Source: Tilletiopsis washingtonensis (Eukaryota > Basidiomycota > Exobasidiomycetes > Entylomatales). From it: a DNA stretch of 64,000 nucleotides. Positions 55,809 to 64,000 of the stretch are shown here, piece by piece. The notes beneath the pieces were generated by a model. The model did not search any database. It saw only the letters and a program-made list of their open reading frames with translations, and was not told the origin of the DNA. The first letter of the stretch is position 1; each line of letters starts with the position of its first letter. The stretch is from the NCBI RefSeq assembly GCF_003144115.1, contig NW_020311998.1:433669-497668 (forward strand), in the 5' to 3' direction. The position numbers were made by a program, and so were the translations under genes.

Positions 55809-57275
55809 TCAGACGGCAATCTCGGGCGAGAGACGATGTCGGCCCTCGTTGACGACGCGCTTGGCCTGGCGGTCGAGCGGGTCGCGCTCGACGCGGCGCT
55901 GCTCCTCCTTGCTCGTCGGGCGGAGCGCCACGCCGTCCTCGGGCGTGTCCGGCCCGCTGTCGTCTGGCGAGTTGCGGCCGGGCGCGCTGGGCGAGAGCGG
56001 CGGACACTCCGAGCTGGGACTCGAGCTGAACGGAGAGAGGCTGCCAGGCGACGGCAGGCTGAACGCCGTGCTGCCAGTCGAGCCGACGCTGGTCGTGCGA
56101 GACGCGGCGTGCGGCATGGCAGGCCGGCGCAGCGGCATCGGAGCAGGCGCTGCTGGCGCAGCCTTGGGCGCTGGCAAGTCGTCCGTAGGCTGGCTCAAAG
56201 AGGCCCTCTCAACGAAGCGGAAAGAGCGCCCATCGGTGCCAAAGGGAACGAGCACCATCTCCGAAGCGAGACGCGCCTGCGCACAGGCCGCGCTAAGGTC
56301 CTTGGTCGGCTCGGCGCAGTCAGGCGCTGGCGGCAGCAGGTCTGCCTCGCGGCGAGCCGCTAGCTCCTCGGCTGCCTCGCGCACAGCTTCTAGACCGCCG
56401 CTGGCGCGCTCAGAGGTGGCGGCATCGGGCGACGAGGCACGCGAGCCGGCTTGCGAGCGCCTGCTTGAGACAGTGGAGGCGGGACGCGACAAGGCGTGCA
56501 CCGAAGAACCGGCACGGCGATCGCTCGGACGCCGGCTGGAGATCATGCTCGTGTAGCGCGGCTGCACCTGCGCGCTTGGTACGCTGTGGCTGCCGAGGCC
56601 CGGCGGCGCGCATGGCGGCGCCTCGGGCAGCGTGTGCGGCACGGCATCGTCTGCGATCAGCGGCTCGCTCGAGCCGAGAGAGAAGCCGAAGAGCGACGGC
56701 GCGCCCCAGGCGTCGTTGCTGCACTCGGTCGAGGTGCGCCGTGATGTGGCGGCCGTCGGCGACGTGGAGGTGTGCGAGCTCGACGAGGCGCCCGAGCCGC
56801 TGCTGCCTGGTCCGCCGCGCGAGCCGCGGCGCAGATCAGCCGTGCTGCCGAAGCGCGTCGTGAAGCCGGCAGACGGCGCCGAAGGACGACGCGAAGATGC
56901 GGTGCCTACGCTGGCATCGCCGCTGCTGGAGGAGCTGCGAGCGTGGCTGGCGCTCGGCATTGGCGCGCTGTCCCGGCGAGGCGATGCGGCCGTGTGCGAG
57001 CGGGTGCGTGGCGCGGCGAGGTGCGAGCCGCTGCCACTGGCCTGCGAGGCAGCTGCCGTGGAAGAGCTGCTGCCGCTGCGGCACGGCTCGGCAGCTGCGA
57101 CGGACGAGGTGCTGCCGCTGCGGCGTGGCGAGGCCAGCGCCGCCGCGGGCGCGCCGCTCTGGCTGCCGCTGCCGCTGCTGGTGCTCGACGGCTGGCGCGC
57201 AAGCAGCGAGCCGAGGTGGCCCGTGAGGAAGTCGTCGGCGGCAGCGACGGCGGCGGCAGAGCCCGAGAGCGGCAT
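55809..57275 (-). CDS. Ser-rich disordered protein, function unknown
   Basis: Not recognised. One uninterrupted frame of 488 codons from the ATG at 57275 (MPLSGSAAAVAAADDFLTGH). The sequence is dominated by Ser, Ala, Pro and Arg, with many RRxS-like phosphorylation sites. Short ordered islands are WGAPSLFGFSLGSSEP, LEAVREAAEELAARREADLL, and EMVLVPFGTDGRSFRFVERA near the C-terminal third. The end ERDPLDRQAKRVVNEGRHRL is charged. Codon choice fits genuine coding use, but low complexity lowers certainty. The frame remains open 384 bases further upstream, including an in-frame ATG, but that part is C/T-rich and reads like a 5' UTR. It could be a cell-cycle or polarity regulator, which is only a guess from composition. 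Confidence 0.6.
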   Translation of the reverse strand: MPLSGSAAAVAAADDFLTGHLGSLLARQPSSTSSGSGSQSGAPAAALASPRRSGSTSSVAAAEPCRSGSSSSTAAASQASGSGSHLAAPRTRSHTAASPRRDSAPMPSASHARSSSSSGDASVGTASSRRPSAPSAGFTTRFGSTADLRRGSRGGPGSSGSGASSSSHTSTSPTAATSRRTSTECSNDAWGAPSLFGFSLGSSEPLIADDAVPHTLPEAPPCAPPGLGSHSVPSAQVQPRYTSMISSRRPSDRRAGSSVHALSRPASTVSSRRSQAGSRASSPDAATSERASGGLEAVREAAEELAARREADLLPPAPDCAEPTKDLSAACAQARLASEMVLVPFGTDGRSFRFVERASLSQPTDDLPAPKAAPAAPAPMPLRRPAMPHAASRTTSVGSTGSTAFSLPSPGSLSPFSSSPSSECPPLSPSAPGRNSPDDSGPDTPEDGVALRPTSKEEQRRVERDPLDRQAKRVVNEGRHRLSPEIAV

Positions 57276-58610
57276 GCGAGGGCAGGTGGAGGCGGCGGCG
57301 AGGGTCGGTGCAGGTGCAGGCACCAGGAGCAGGCAAGACGAGACGGGGCGATGCGAGGGGTGAAGAGTGGTGCGCGGCGGTGTAGAGGTGGTGGTGGTGT
57401 GGAAGCGAGAGTGGCAGGTGGTGGCGGAGAAGAGGTGACGCGGGCTTGAGTGCTTCTGCTGGCCTGGAGAAGCTCGAGAGTGCGCGTCTCGATGCGCCGG
57501 CGCTGCCGCGTGCGCTGCTGCCATCGCTGCGCGCGCCGCCCAGCGTTCTGTTTGCCGCGGCGCTGCATGCTGTGTGTCGACGACGCATGCTGCCACGCCA
57601 CACCTGCGCCCTGCAGCGGCGGCTCGGGTGCGGGCAACGCAGCAGCGAGCGGCAGCCAAGGCGTCGCAGCAAGTGGAGCAGCTGGGCGCGAGGGTCCGCT
57701 CTGCTCCGCAGCGGGCGCGGCGCGCGGCGGGCTTTTTCCAGGCGCTGCACCCTGGCGCGATGTCGGCTCGCAGCTGCAGCGTTGCTGCCCTGCGCCTACG
57801 TCAGGGCAGCGCGCCTGTCAGCTGCAGTCGCAAGGCGCACCCCTGCCCGCTCGATGCACAGCGGGCGTACCGCACGCACAGCGCCATCGCGACGGGCTCG
57901 CCTCATGCTCGCCTCGCCTGCCTTCTCGAGACGCCACCGCTGCAAATAAGGCTCGCCAGCGCCGCAAGCACTCAACTAGCACTCGGCCCCTGGCGCGGCA
58001 ATGCATGCCGCAGCAGCGCCGTGCAGCGCCGCAGATGATGCGTTCTCTGATGCTGCGCTCGGCAGGTACCGCACGGCCCGTTCGACTGACGAGCTGGATG
58101 AGCAGCATCGCCCGTCGCATCGCATGCCGAGCGCAGCAGCAGACGGCGGCACGGCCTCTTTCGCCGCCGAGCCAGCGCAACTGCGGGCGCGGCGATGGCA
58201 GCAGCTGCCGCTCTGCATTCTGCGCGGACGGGCGGCAAGGCACGAGGCGCGTGTGCGTGCCGCAGCGGCAACTTGCGGCACCGATGAGGCGGCCCCTAGG
58301 GTCCTGCCCCTCCGGATCGCCGGGCGGGCAAAAAGCGGCGCTCCCACGGTCCCCGAGCGCGGCACGTGAGAGGTAAGACGGCGACTCCCGCTGCCCTCCA
58401 CGCTAGCGGCCCGGCGTTAAGCTGCACGCTGCGCAGGGTACGCCGCTCCACACGCGGCGCAGATCGCTGCCTCTCCTCCACCGCAACAGCAGCGTCCAGC
58501 ACGCAGGCGGCAGCCTCAAGGTCCAGCAAGGCACACACGCGCCGCGCCTCAGCCGCCGCAGCTGCAAGGATCCGGCGCGCCGCTGCTGCCTCGTCACGCC
58601 CTGCCGGACG
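57276..58610. promoter_or_regulatory. divergent interval between the Ser-rich and RWD genes
   Basis: 1.3 kb between divergent starts. The region adjoining the Ser-rich gene is purine-rich on the plus strand. The rest is GC-rich with no recognisable gene. It should contain both promoters. Confidence 0.4.
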
Positions 58611-59912
58611 ATGGCAACGCCACTCGCCGACCTGGCGCTGCTCAGCGCCTCGCTCACGCCCGCCGAGTTCCGCTGGCGCGCCACAGGCACGGCGGCGCGC
58701 GAGGATGCCGGCGACGGCGGCGCACAGGCGGCGCTGCTGGAGCGCCACCAGGCCGCCGAGGCCGCCGGCGAGCTCGAGAGCGATGCGCAGTGGCCGGCGC
58801 TGGCGTGCGCCGTGCGCCTCTGCGCTGAGCCGGACGCGTGGCTGCTTGCCGAGTGGGAGCCGTCGAGTGGAACGGCAGCGTCTACAGAGGCTGCGCCAGC
58901 TCCTCGCACGGTCATCTCGGCACCCGATGCGGCGCGCGATGAAAGTCTGAGCCTGGAGATGGTCCTGCGCGAGCGCGAGGCGGAGCGAGAGAACGAAGGT
59001 GAGGGTGTGGGCAGGCACCTCCTGTGGTGACGGCAGCGCTGACACTGCGAATGTAGAGGTGCCGTATCCGCTCTTCGACCTCTACTCGCTCCTCACCGCG
59101 CACCTGGCGTCGCAGCCGCTGCGTGCCGCTGCTGGCACCGAGGCAACTGCCGAGATTGGGACAGCGGCTGCTGGCGCCAGCAGCACCGCGCAGAAGGAGC
59201 AAAGCCGCAGCATGGCCATGCGGCGCGACATCTTCTGGACCCGTGAGCTGCGCTGAAGTCTTTCATTGTTTCCAGCTTAGTTCTCACGCGCGCTGCAGAT
59301 CATCTCAAGGCGCCATCAAAGCGCCGCGACCTGCAGGCGTGGGCCGCAGAGCTGCACGTGTGGGCCGTGGTGAAGCTCGGGTGAGGGCAAGCGACGTCAA
59401 GCGGGGGTGCATCATGAGCTGAACAGGCTGTTCCAGGTATCCAGGCTTCCTGCTATTCGAAGGGCGGGAAGAGGACGTCGACGAGATGTCGCGGCGCATC
59501 AAGGTGAGCCCGCAGCCATCCCAGCTGCTTCACTTGCTGATTCGCGGGGGTTAGGCTCTCCAGTGGCATGCTCTTCAGCAGCGGTCGACTGTGCGCTACG
59601 AGTATGCCGGCGATGCGGGCTCAGAGAGCGAGACGCTGGCCGCTGCGCTGCGCTCATGCCTGCTTGCCACGCATCATCCCGCACGACGAGCGGACGGCGC
59701 CTTGGGACAGGAGCGGACGGGATGCGAGGAGCTCGAGGCGACGAGCGAGGTGGTCAAGCGGTGCGTGGCGCCTGGTGGACTGTGCTGCGCTGTCTGGCGC
59801 ATTGCAGCTGCTCACCACGTCACCACACAGCTTGCGGACTGCAGGCGTGCCCGAGGAAGAGGTCGTAGACGGCCTGGGCTTGCGCGTCGGCAACGCGGCA
59901 AGCGCCGGCTGA
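58611..59912 (+). CDS. RWD and DUF1115 domain protein (RWDD2-like)
   Basis: Six exons (58611-58998, 59057-59242, 59299-59380, 59437-59503, 59555-59760, 59831-59912) encode 336 aa. The N-terminal half fits a divergent RWD domain, with YPLFDLYSLLTAHLASQPLR near its end. The second half shows the DUF1115 signature: FWTHHLKAPSKRRDLQAWA, LHVWAVVKLGYPGFLLFEG, then VDEMSRRIKALQWHALQQR. The human relatives RWDD2A and RWDD2B share this layout; their function is unclear. Several splice choices were decided by this homology, for example the third exon joining at HH in WTHHL. The final exon was set by the acceptor at 59830, which keeps frame to the stop. Nothing suggests disruption. Confidence 0.82.
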
Positions 59913-60328
59913 GAAGGTCGATGCAAAGAGAGCAAGGCAGCCCTTGCTCTCTCTCCCTCATCGCCAGACGCGCAAGCACACCAAATCTGCGAAGGCAATA
60001 CTTCATTGCAGCACGCCAGGCGCATACAGTCTGTTCAGATACAGCGAAGAGGTCAGAGCAGAAGCGCAGCGACAGCGGCTTCAGCGCTGGCATGCGCGCG
60101 CAACGCTTGACGGCCACCAAGCTGAGGGGTTGTGTGGGTGCACAGAGGCATGAGGGCGACGAAGTGTGGGTATGTGTCGAGGGCAGCGGCTGAAATAAAG
60201 ACGAGCGAGGAGACGGGCGCAGCGTCGTCGTGAAGGCGAGAAGAAGGCGAGGACATTGCGGGACCGAGTTGTAGAGGAGAATGAGCAAGACGGAGCAGAG
60301 CAGCGGGTGCAGAGGCTGCAGCAAGGGC
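59913..60328. other. convergent intergenic, 3' flanks only
   Basis: 416 bp between convergent stop codons, less GC-rich than the genes. No additional gene seen. Confidence 0.4.
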
Positions 60329-61864
60329 CTACGGACCGCCCTGCTGCTGGCTGGCAGATTCGCCGCCGGTGCCAGTGCCGCTGCCGGACTGGCCCTTAGC
60401 GCCGGAGGTGCCGGACTGGTCTTTGTTCGCCGACGCGCCGGACTGCTGCTGCTGCGAGCTGTCCGTGCTGCCCTGCTGCGAGCTATCCGTACTGCTCTGC
60501 TGCGAGCTGTCGGTGCCGCCCTGCTTCGGGCTGCCGGCCTCGCTGCCGCTGCTGCCCTGCTGCTCCGTGCCCGGTGCGTCCTGGCCGCTGCTCTGGTCAG
60601 TGCCGGGCGCGTCCTGGCTGCCGCTCTGCTGCTCGTCCGTCGGCGGCGGCGGCGACGAGCTCGAGTCGCCGTCCTGCCCCGGCAGCGGCGACTGGCTCGA
60701 GCTGTCGGCGCTGCTGCTCGTCGTGCTGCTGCTAGCGTCGCTGGTACGGCTGCTACTGCTCTCGCTCGTCGAGCTGCTCGTCGGCGTGCTCTCCGTCGAG
60801 CTGCTGCTGCGCGTGCGCGTGGCGCTGCTATGGCTGCGCGTGCGCGAGGAGCGGCTGCTGCTGCTGCCGGCATTGTTGTTGTCGTTGCCGTTGTTCTCCG
60901 GCGGCGGCGGCGCGTCAGTCTCCTGTGCGCCGCCCGGCAGCGACTGTGGCCTCTGCTGCTCCGGCATGCGCGTTGCCGTTGCCTCGGCCGGCACATTCGC
61001 CAGGCGAGCCTGCGACGTAGACGCCGCGAGTGCATCAGACTCGACGACATTGCCCGCGTCCTGCGGAGGGCTGGCCAGACCAAAGGCCGTGTCGAAGCCG
61101 TTGGCGGGCACGTTGTTGAAGTTGAGCTCCTGCTGCGGCGGCGGGCGCACCTGGCCCGCGGCGACGCAGGCGACGTAGCCGTCGTACAGGTTGCTGCAGT
61201 CGATCATGGGGTTGTTGTTGATGAGCATCTCGCGCGAGATGCCGTACTGCGACGCAATGCTGGCGCACGTGTCGTCGCCCTGCACGCGGTGCACGAACTG
61301 GCAGTCGTTGCCGTAGCGGCCGAGACAGAGGCGCTGTGCAGCGGCGAAGTGCATCAGCGAGAGAGAGATGGCAGAACGAGTTGAGCTGCTCCATTGTGGA
61401 CTGCTGAGAGGCACCACGCAGCATTCGCACTCAAGCCCGTCTGGCTACCTCGCAGCTGGCCCCGGGGCGACACACCGGGCGCCATGAGAGGCCGTCGTGC
61501 AGCACTCAGCGCGCTCCTTGCCCAGCGAGTGTCGCGCTCCCCTGCACAGCATGCGCTCTCACCGACCAGACCCTCGCACGCATGCGCCGCACCGCGCCCG
61601 CAGCACGGCCACGCCAGCCGCTCTACTCACCGCGCCGATGGGCAGGCTGAAGCACTGCGGCCCGCTGAGGATGAGGTTGTTGCTCATCAGCTGGTACGTC
61701 GGCGTCCACGTCTTCTGCCCGATGGAGTCGCACGTGTCGCCGGCGACGACGGTGTAGGTGTGCGTGCAGGCCGTGTCGCTGGACGAGAACTGCGCGCCGG
61801 CGGGCCGCACGCCCGCGGCCGCGGCGGCGACGGCCAGAAGCGCAGAGACGGCGAGACGCGGCAT
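60329..61864 (-). CDS. secreted protein with two LysM domains
   Basis: Likely chitin- or glucan-binding secreted protein. Two exons (61864-61631, 61333-60329) encode 412 aa. The signal peptide is about 1-24 (MPRLAVSALLAVAAAAAG). LysM1 (about 36-78) shows HTYTVVAGDTCDSIGQ, LMSNNLIL and CFSLPIGA. LysM2 (about 87-132) shows CQFVHRVQGDDTCASIASQY, MLINNNPMIDC and VACVA. About 270 residues of Ser/Thr/Gln/Gly/Pro follow, including an exact-frame 8-residue repeat SSQQ-x-STD. There is no GPI-anchor-like C-terminus and no catalytic domain. The intron (61630-61334) is 297 nt, the longest in the window. Fungal LysM effectors shield chitin from host immunity, but yeasts also have wall LysM proteins; an effector role is only a possibility. 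Confidence 0.88.
60449..60520. repeat. 24-bp tandem repeat, 3 copies, in the LysM tail
   Basis: Three 24-bp units (60449, 60473, 60497), each starting CTGCTGCGAGCT on the plus strand, encode an 8-residue SSQQ-type repeat on the minus strand. The copies differ at a few positions. Confidence 0.85.
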
Positions 61865-63083
61865 GGCACGGAGTGCTGCGGGCGGCGGTGGAGAAGCGAA
61901 GAGAGGAGACGCGAGAGGAGGCTGCGGCAGGCGTTTGCGCTGACGAGGCGCTGGCGGCAGGTGTGTGCGTCGAGAGGAGCGGGCGAGCGCGCTGCGCTGC
62001 GAGTGAGGGTGCAAAGGAGTGTGGGTGGCGCGGGCTGCGGGCGTGGTGCGTGGAGATGGAGCGACGGACAGATGAGGAGTCGGAGAGGAGCACGGAGGCG
62101 TGAGAGAGGCGGAGAGAGGAGACGGCGAGAGGAGTCAGGGAGCAGACACAAGGAGCCGCGCCGGCGGGCAGCAGCAGCAGCAAGATGCGCCGCTCGCCCG
62201 CAGGCAGCCGACGCTCACGCCGCCCAGGCCACGCGCCTCGGCAGCGGCAGCGGCTCTCATGCGCTGCGCCGCCCGTCCTGCACGAAGATCCGCCGGCGCG
62301 AGCAGTGCTCTCCTCGCCCTGACAGACCTCTCTTCCTCAGCGACACCTATGTGTAGCTACAGTCTGGCCCAGACTGCTGCAACGGCCTCTCAGCGGCAGC
62401 AGCCGCAGGGCCCGAGGCCGTCGCCCAGCGCAGCGGGTGGAAGTGCCGAGCGCCGGCGACGGGCGGCGGCGGCGCAGAAAGATGCACAGAACGCGCTAGG
62501 GGCGCGAGCGGCCGCGGGCACGGGAGCAGTGTGTGTGCGCGCGTGCCTCAGGGGCCGCGACATCAACACGCCGCGCCGGCGGCAGATGCACAGCGGCGCG
62601 GCGCAGCGCGACGCCAGCGGAGAGGCGAGAGCGAGCACCGTGCGCCATCTCATCACCTTGAACGAGCCTCTCGCACTCGGTCGTCGCTGCACCGCCTCAG
62701 ACTGCACACACGGACAACGGCGGCAATGCATTTCTTCGGCTGAGGGTAATGCGGCGCACACGCCCGGCGGGCCGGCCCACGGGAGGGAGGGCACGCCGCG
62801 GCGTGCACAAAGAGGGAAACTGGAGAGCGCGGGCGCAGACGGACTGAATGAGAGTAGAGAGTGAAGATTGGTTGGCTGGGGACACGAGAGAAGGCGGCGT
62901 GGCTGCTCTGGTATGCTTGAGGTAGGGGTGGGTGGGTGAGGCAGCGCACGCGGAAAGGCGAGATGCGGAGAAGTGAGATGAGAGTGTGGGATCCGAGGGA
63001 GCGGCTCAGCCGCGAAGAGGGGTGCTGGAATGGCGGACGTCGCTTCGTCGCCTCAGATGGGCCGCAGAAGTCGATCGGCCGCC
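61865..63083. other. intergenic, presumed promoter of the LysM gene
   Basis: 1.2 kb between two minus-strand genes. Purine-rich on the plus strand next to the LysM start (61870-62150), i.e. pyrimidine-rich in the sense of that gene. The rest shows no recognisable gene. Confidence 0.4.
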
Positions 63084-64000
63084 TCAGGCAGCCACGCGGC
63101 GTGGCCCGCTGCCGAGCTCGCAGCGCTCGAGCAGCGCGTGGTAGAGGAACTTGTAGGCCCACAGGTTGCCCTTCATGCGCCGGATGTCGAGGCTGTACAG
63201 GCCGGCCAGGTTCTTGATCTGCGTCACCTCGACGGAGAAGCGCACCTCCTGCCCGCCGTCGACCGACGCCTCGCCGTACAGCGGCTGCGGCGGCGCCGCG
63301 GCCTGTGCGGCCGCTGCGGCGTCCTCCTCGGCGCCGGCGAACGACGTGTTCTGCTGGCTGCCGCGCCGCAGGAAGTTGCGGATGCTGCCGCCCGGCCCGC
63401 TGCTGGCGCTCGCCGAGGCAAAGCCGCTGCCGGCGCCGCCGCTGATCGACGGCGAGCGCGTGGAGCGCTGCAGGTCCGCCTGCGACGGCGGGAAGACGGA
63501 GGTGCGGATGCTCGTGCCGAGGCCCTGCGTGGCGCCGATGAGCGTCTTTGCGCGCTTGCGCCGCACGCACTCGAGCTTGAAGTCCTCCTCGCGCTCCTTG
63601 CGCGCCTCGACGCCCATCTCGGCGAGCGCGCGGCGCACCTCAGCAAAGACTTCGTGCGGCGGACGCGACGTCAGCGCAGACTGGTCCACGGCGCCGAGGT
63701 GGAAGCGCAGTGTCGGCGGCGGCGCGGGCGGCGCGGGCTGCGGCACGACAGGCGCCAGCGTCGCCTGTGCGGTGCCGTTGACCTGCGACGTCGATGCGCG
63801 CGGCGTCGAGAGCTGCGGCTGCTCGTGCAGCTGCACCGTCGAGGCGCCCGTCGACTTGAGCCCGCTAGGCGAAATTGAGAGGTCGCCGATGGACGTGATG
63901 CCCGTGGCGTCCGTCGCCTCGCTCGTCTGACTGTGCGTGCCCGACGTGGAGCGCGACGAGGGCACCGACTCCATGCCGCCGCTGTTGCTGTGCGGCACGG
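63084..64000 (-). CDS. C-terminal part of a CAMKL-type protein kinase (KA1-like end)
   Basis: Partial gene: the frame is open from the window edge to the stop at 63084, about 305 codons, so the N-terminus lies beyond 64000. After a Ser/Thr/Pro-rich linker comes FHLGAVDQSALTSRPPHEVF, DFKLECVRRKRAKT, a Ser/Gly-rich loop, then EVRFSVEVTQIKNLAGLYSL and DIRRMKGNLWAYKFLYHALL. This arrangement, split by a disordered insert, fits the kinase-associated (KA1-like) C-terminal region of fungal CAMK-like kinases such as the Kin4/SNF1-related groups. The kinase domain itself is not in the window, so the exact subfamily is uncertain. No intron is needed in the visible part. Confidence 0.6.
   Translation of the reverse strand, partial: VPHSNSGGMESVPSSRSTSGTHSQTSEATDATGITSIGDLSISPSGLKSTGASTVQLHEQPQLSTPRASTSQVNGTAQATLAPVVPQPAPPAPPPTLRFHLGAVDQSALTSRPPHEVFAEVRRALAEMGVEARKEREEDFKLECVRRKRAKTLIGATQGLGTSIRTSVFPPSQADLQRSTRSPSISGGAGSGFASASASSGPGGSIRNFLRRGSQQNTSFAGAEEDAAAAAQAAAPPQPLYGEASVDGGQEVRFSVEVTQIKNLAGLYSLDIRRMKGNLWAYKFLYHALLERCELGSGPRRVAA

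Noticed and set aside
55809-57659. Longer version of the Ser-rich protein starting upstream of 57275
   Set aside because: The upstream part is C/T-rich and low in coding character; the ATG at 57275 follows a pyrimidine-rich 5' UTR-like stretch.
1-64000. Transposons, LTR or virus-like elements, CRISPR arrays and rRNA genes
   Set aside because: No reverse transcriptase, integrase, transposase, capsid, terminal repeat, spaced repeat array or rRNA-like sequence was recognised.

Overview
The window looks like nuclear DNA from a high-GC basidiomycete yeast or smut relative, most likely Ustilaginomycotina. Nearly every gene has several short introns (mostly 45-80 nt, GTGAGT/GTGCGT donors, CAG acceptors), most coding exons have strongly G/C third positions, and the proteins are fungal: Zn2Cys6 activator, sugar porters, LysM secreted protein, Yme2, and a Rap1 with BRCT, two Myb-like modules and an RCT. 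The lineage is inferred from gene content only. No transposon, virus-like element or CRISPR array was recognised. Exon models were built by eye and checked by reading-frame arithmetic; no transcript data were available.

Layout. 0.5-6.2 kb: R-SNARE VAMP7 (-) divergent from formyltetrahydrofolate deformylase (+), then an F-box protein (+). 7.2-14.0 kb: an unrecognised protein with unusual codon use (+) convergent with a large Zn2Cys6 transcription factor (-). 14.0-16.7 kb: gene-poor GC-rich interval. 16.7-22.1 kb: V-ATPase subunit A (-) divergent from Xaa-Pro aminopeptidase P (+). 22.2-28.5 kb: telomere protein Rap1 (-) head-to-head with shugoshin (+). 29.1 kb: an intron-containing tRNA-Ala(CGC). 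30.1-32.6 kb: a sugar porter (-) carrying one in-frame TGA. 33.6-41.4 kb: VPS45 (-), YME2 (+), WrbA-like flavoprotein (-). 43.4-48.3 kb: an intact hexose transporter (+) and a Baeyer-Villiger-type monooxygenase (+). 50.0-55.2 kb: secreted double-psi beta-barrel protein (+) and a long myotubularin phosphatase (+). 55.8-64.0 kb: Ser-rich protein (-), RWD/DUF1115 protein (+), secreted two-LysM protein (-), and the C-terminal part of a protein kinase (-) cut by the window edge.

The genes are mostly housekeeping and do not form an operon or cluster. Several serve endosome/vacuole biology (VAMP7, V-ATPase A, VPS45, myotubularin), and Rap1 and shugoshin share one bidirectional promoter. The two secreted wall-associated proteins (DPBB and LysM) have long low-complexity tails. 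The most unusual signals concern splicing and decoding: a candidate 23-nt spliceosomal intron, coding microexons of 12, 14 and 25 nt, a GC-AG intron beside one of them, and a single in-frame TGA in an otherwise intact transporter.
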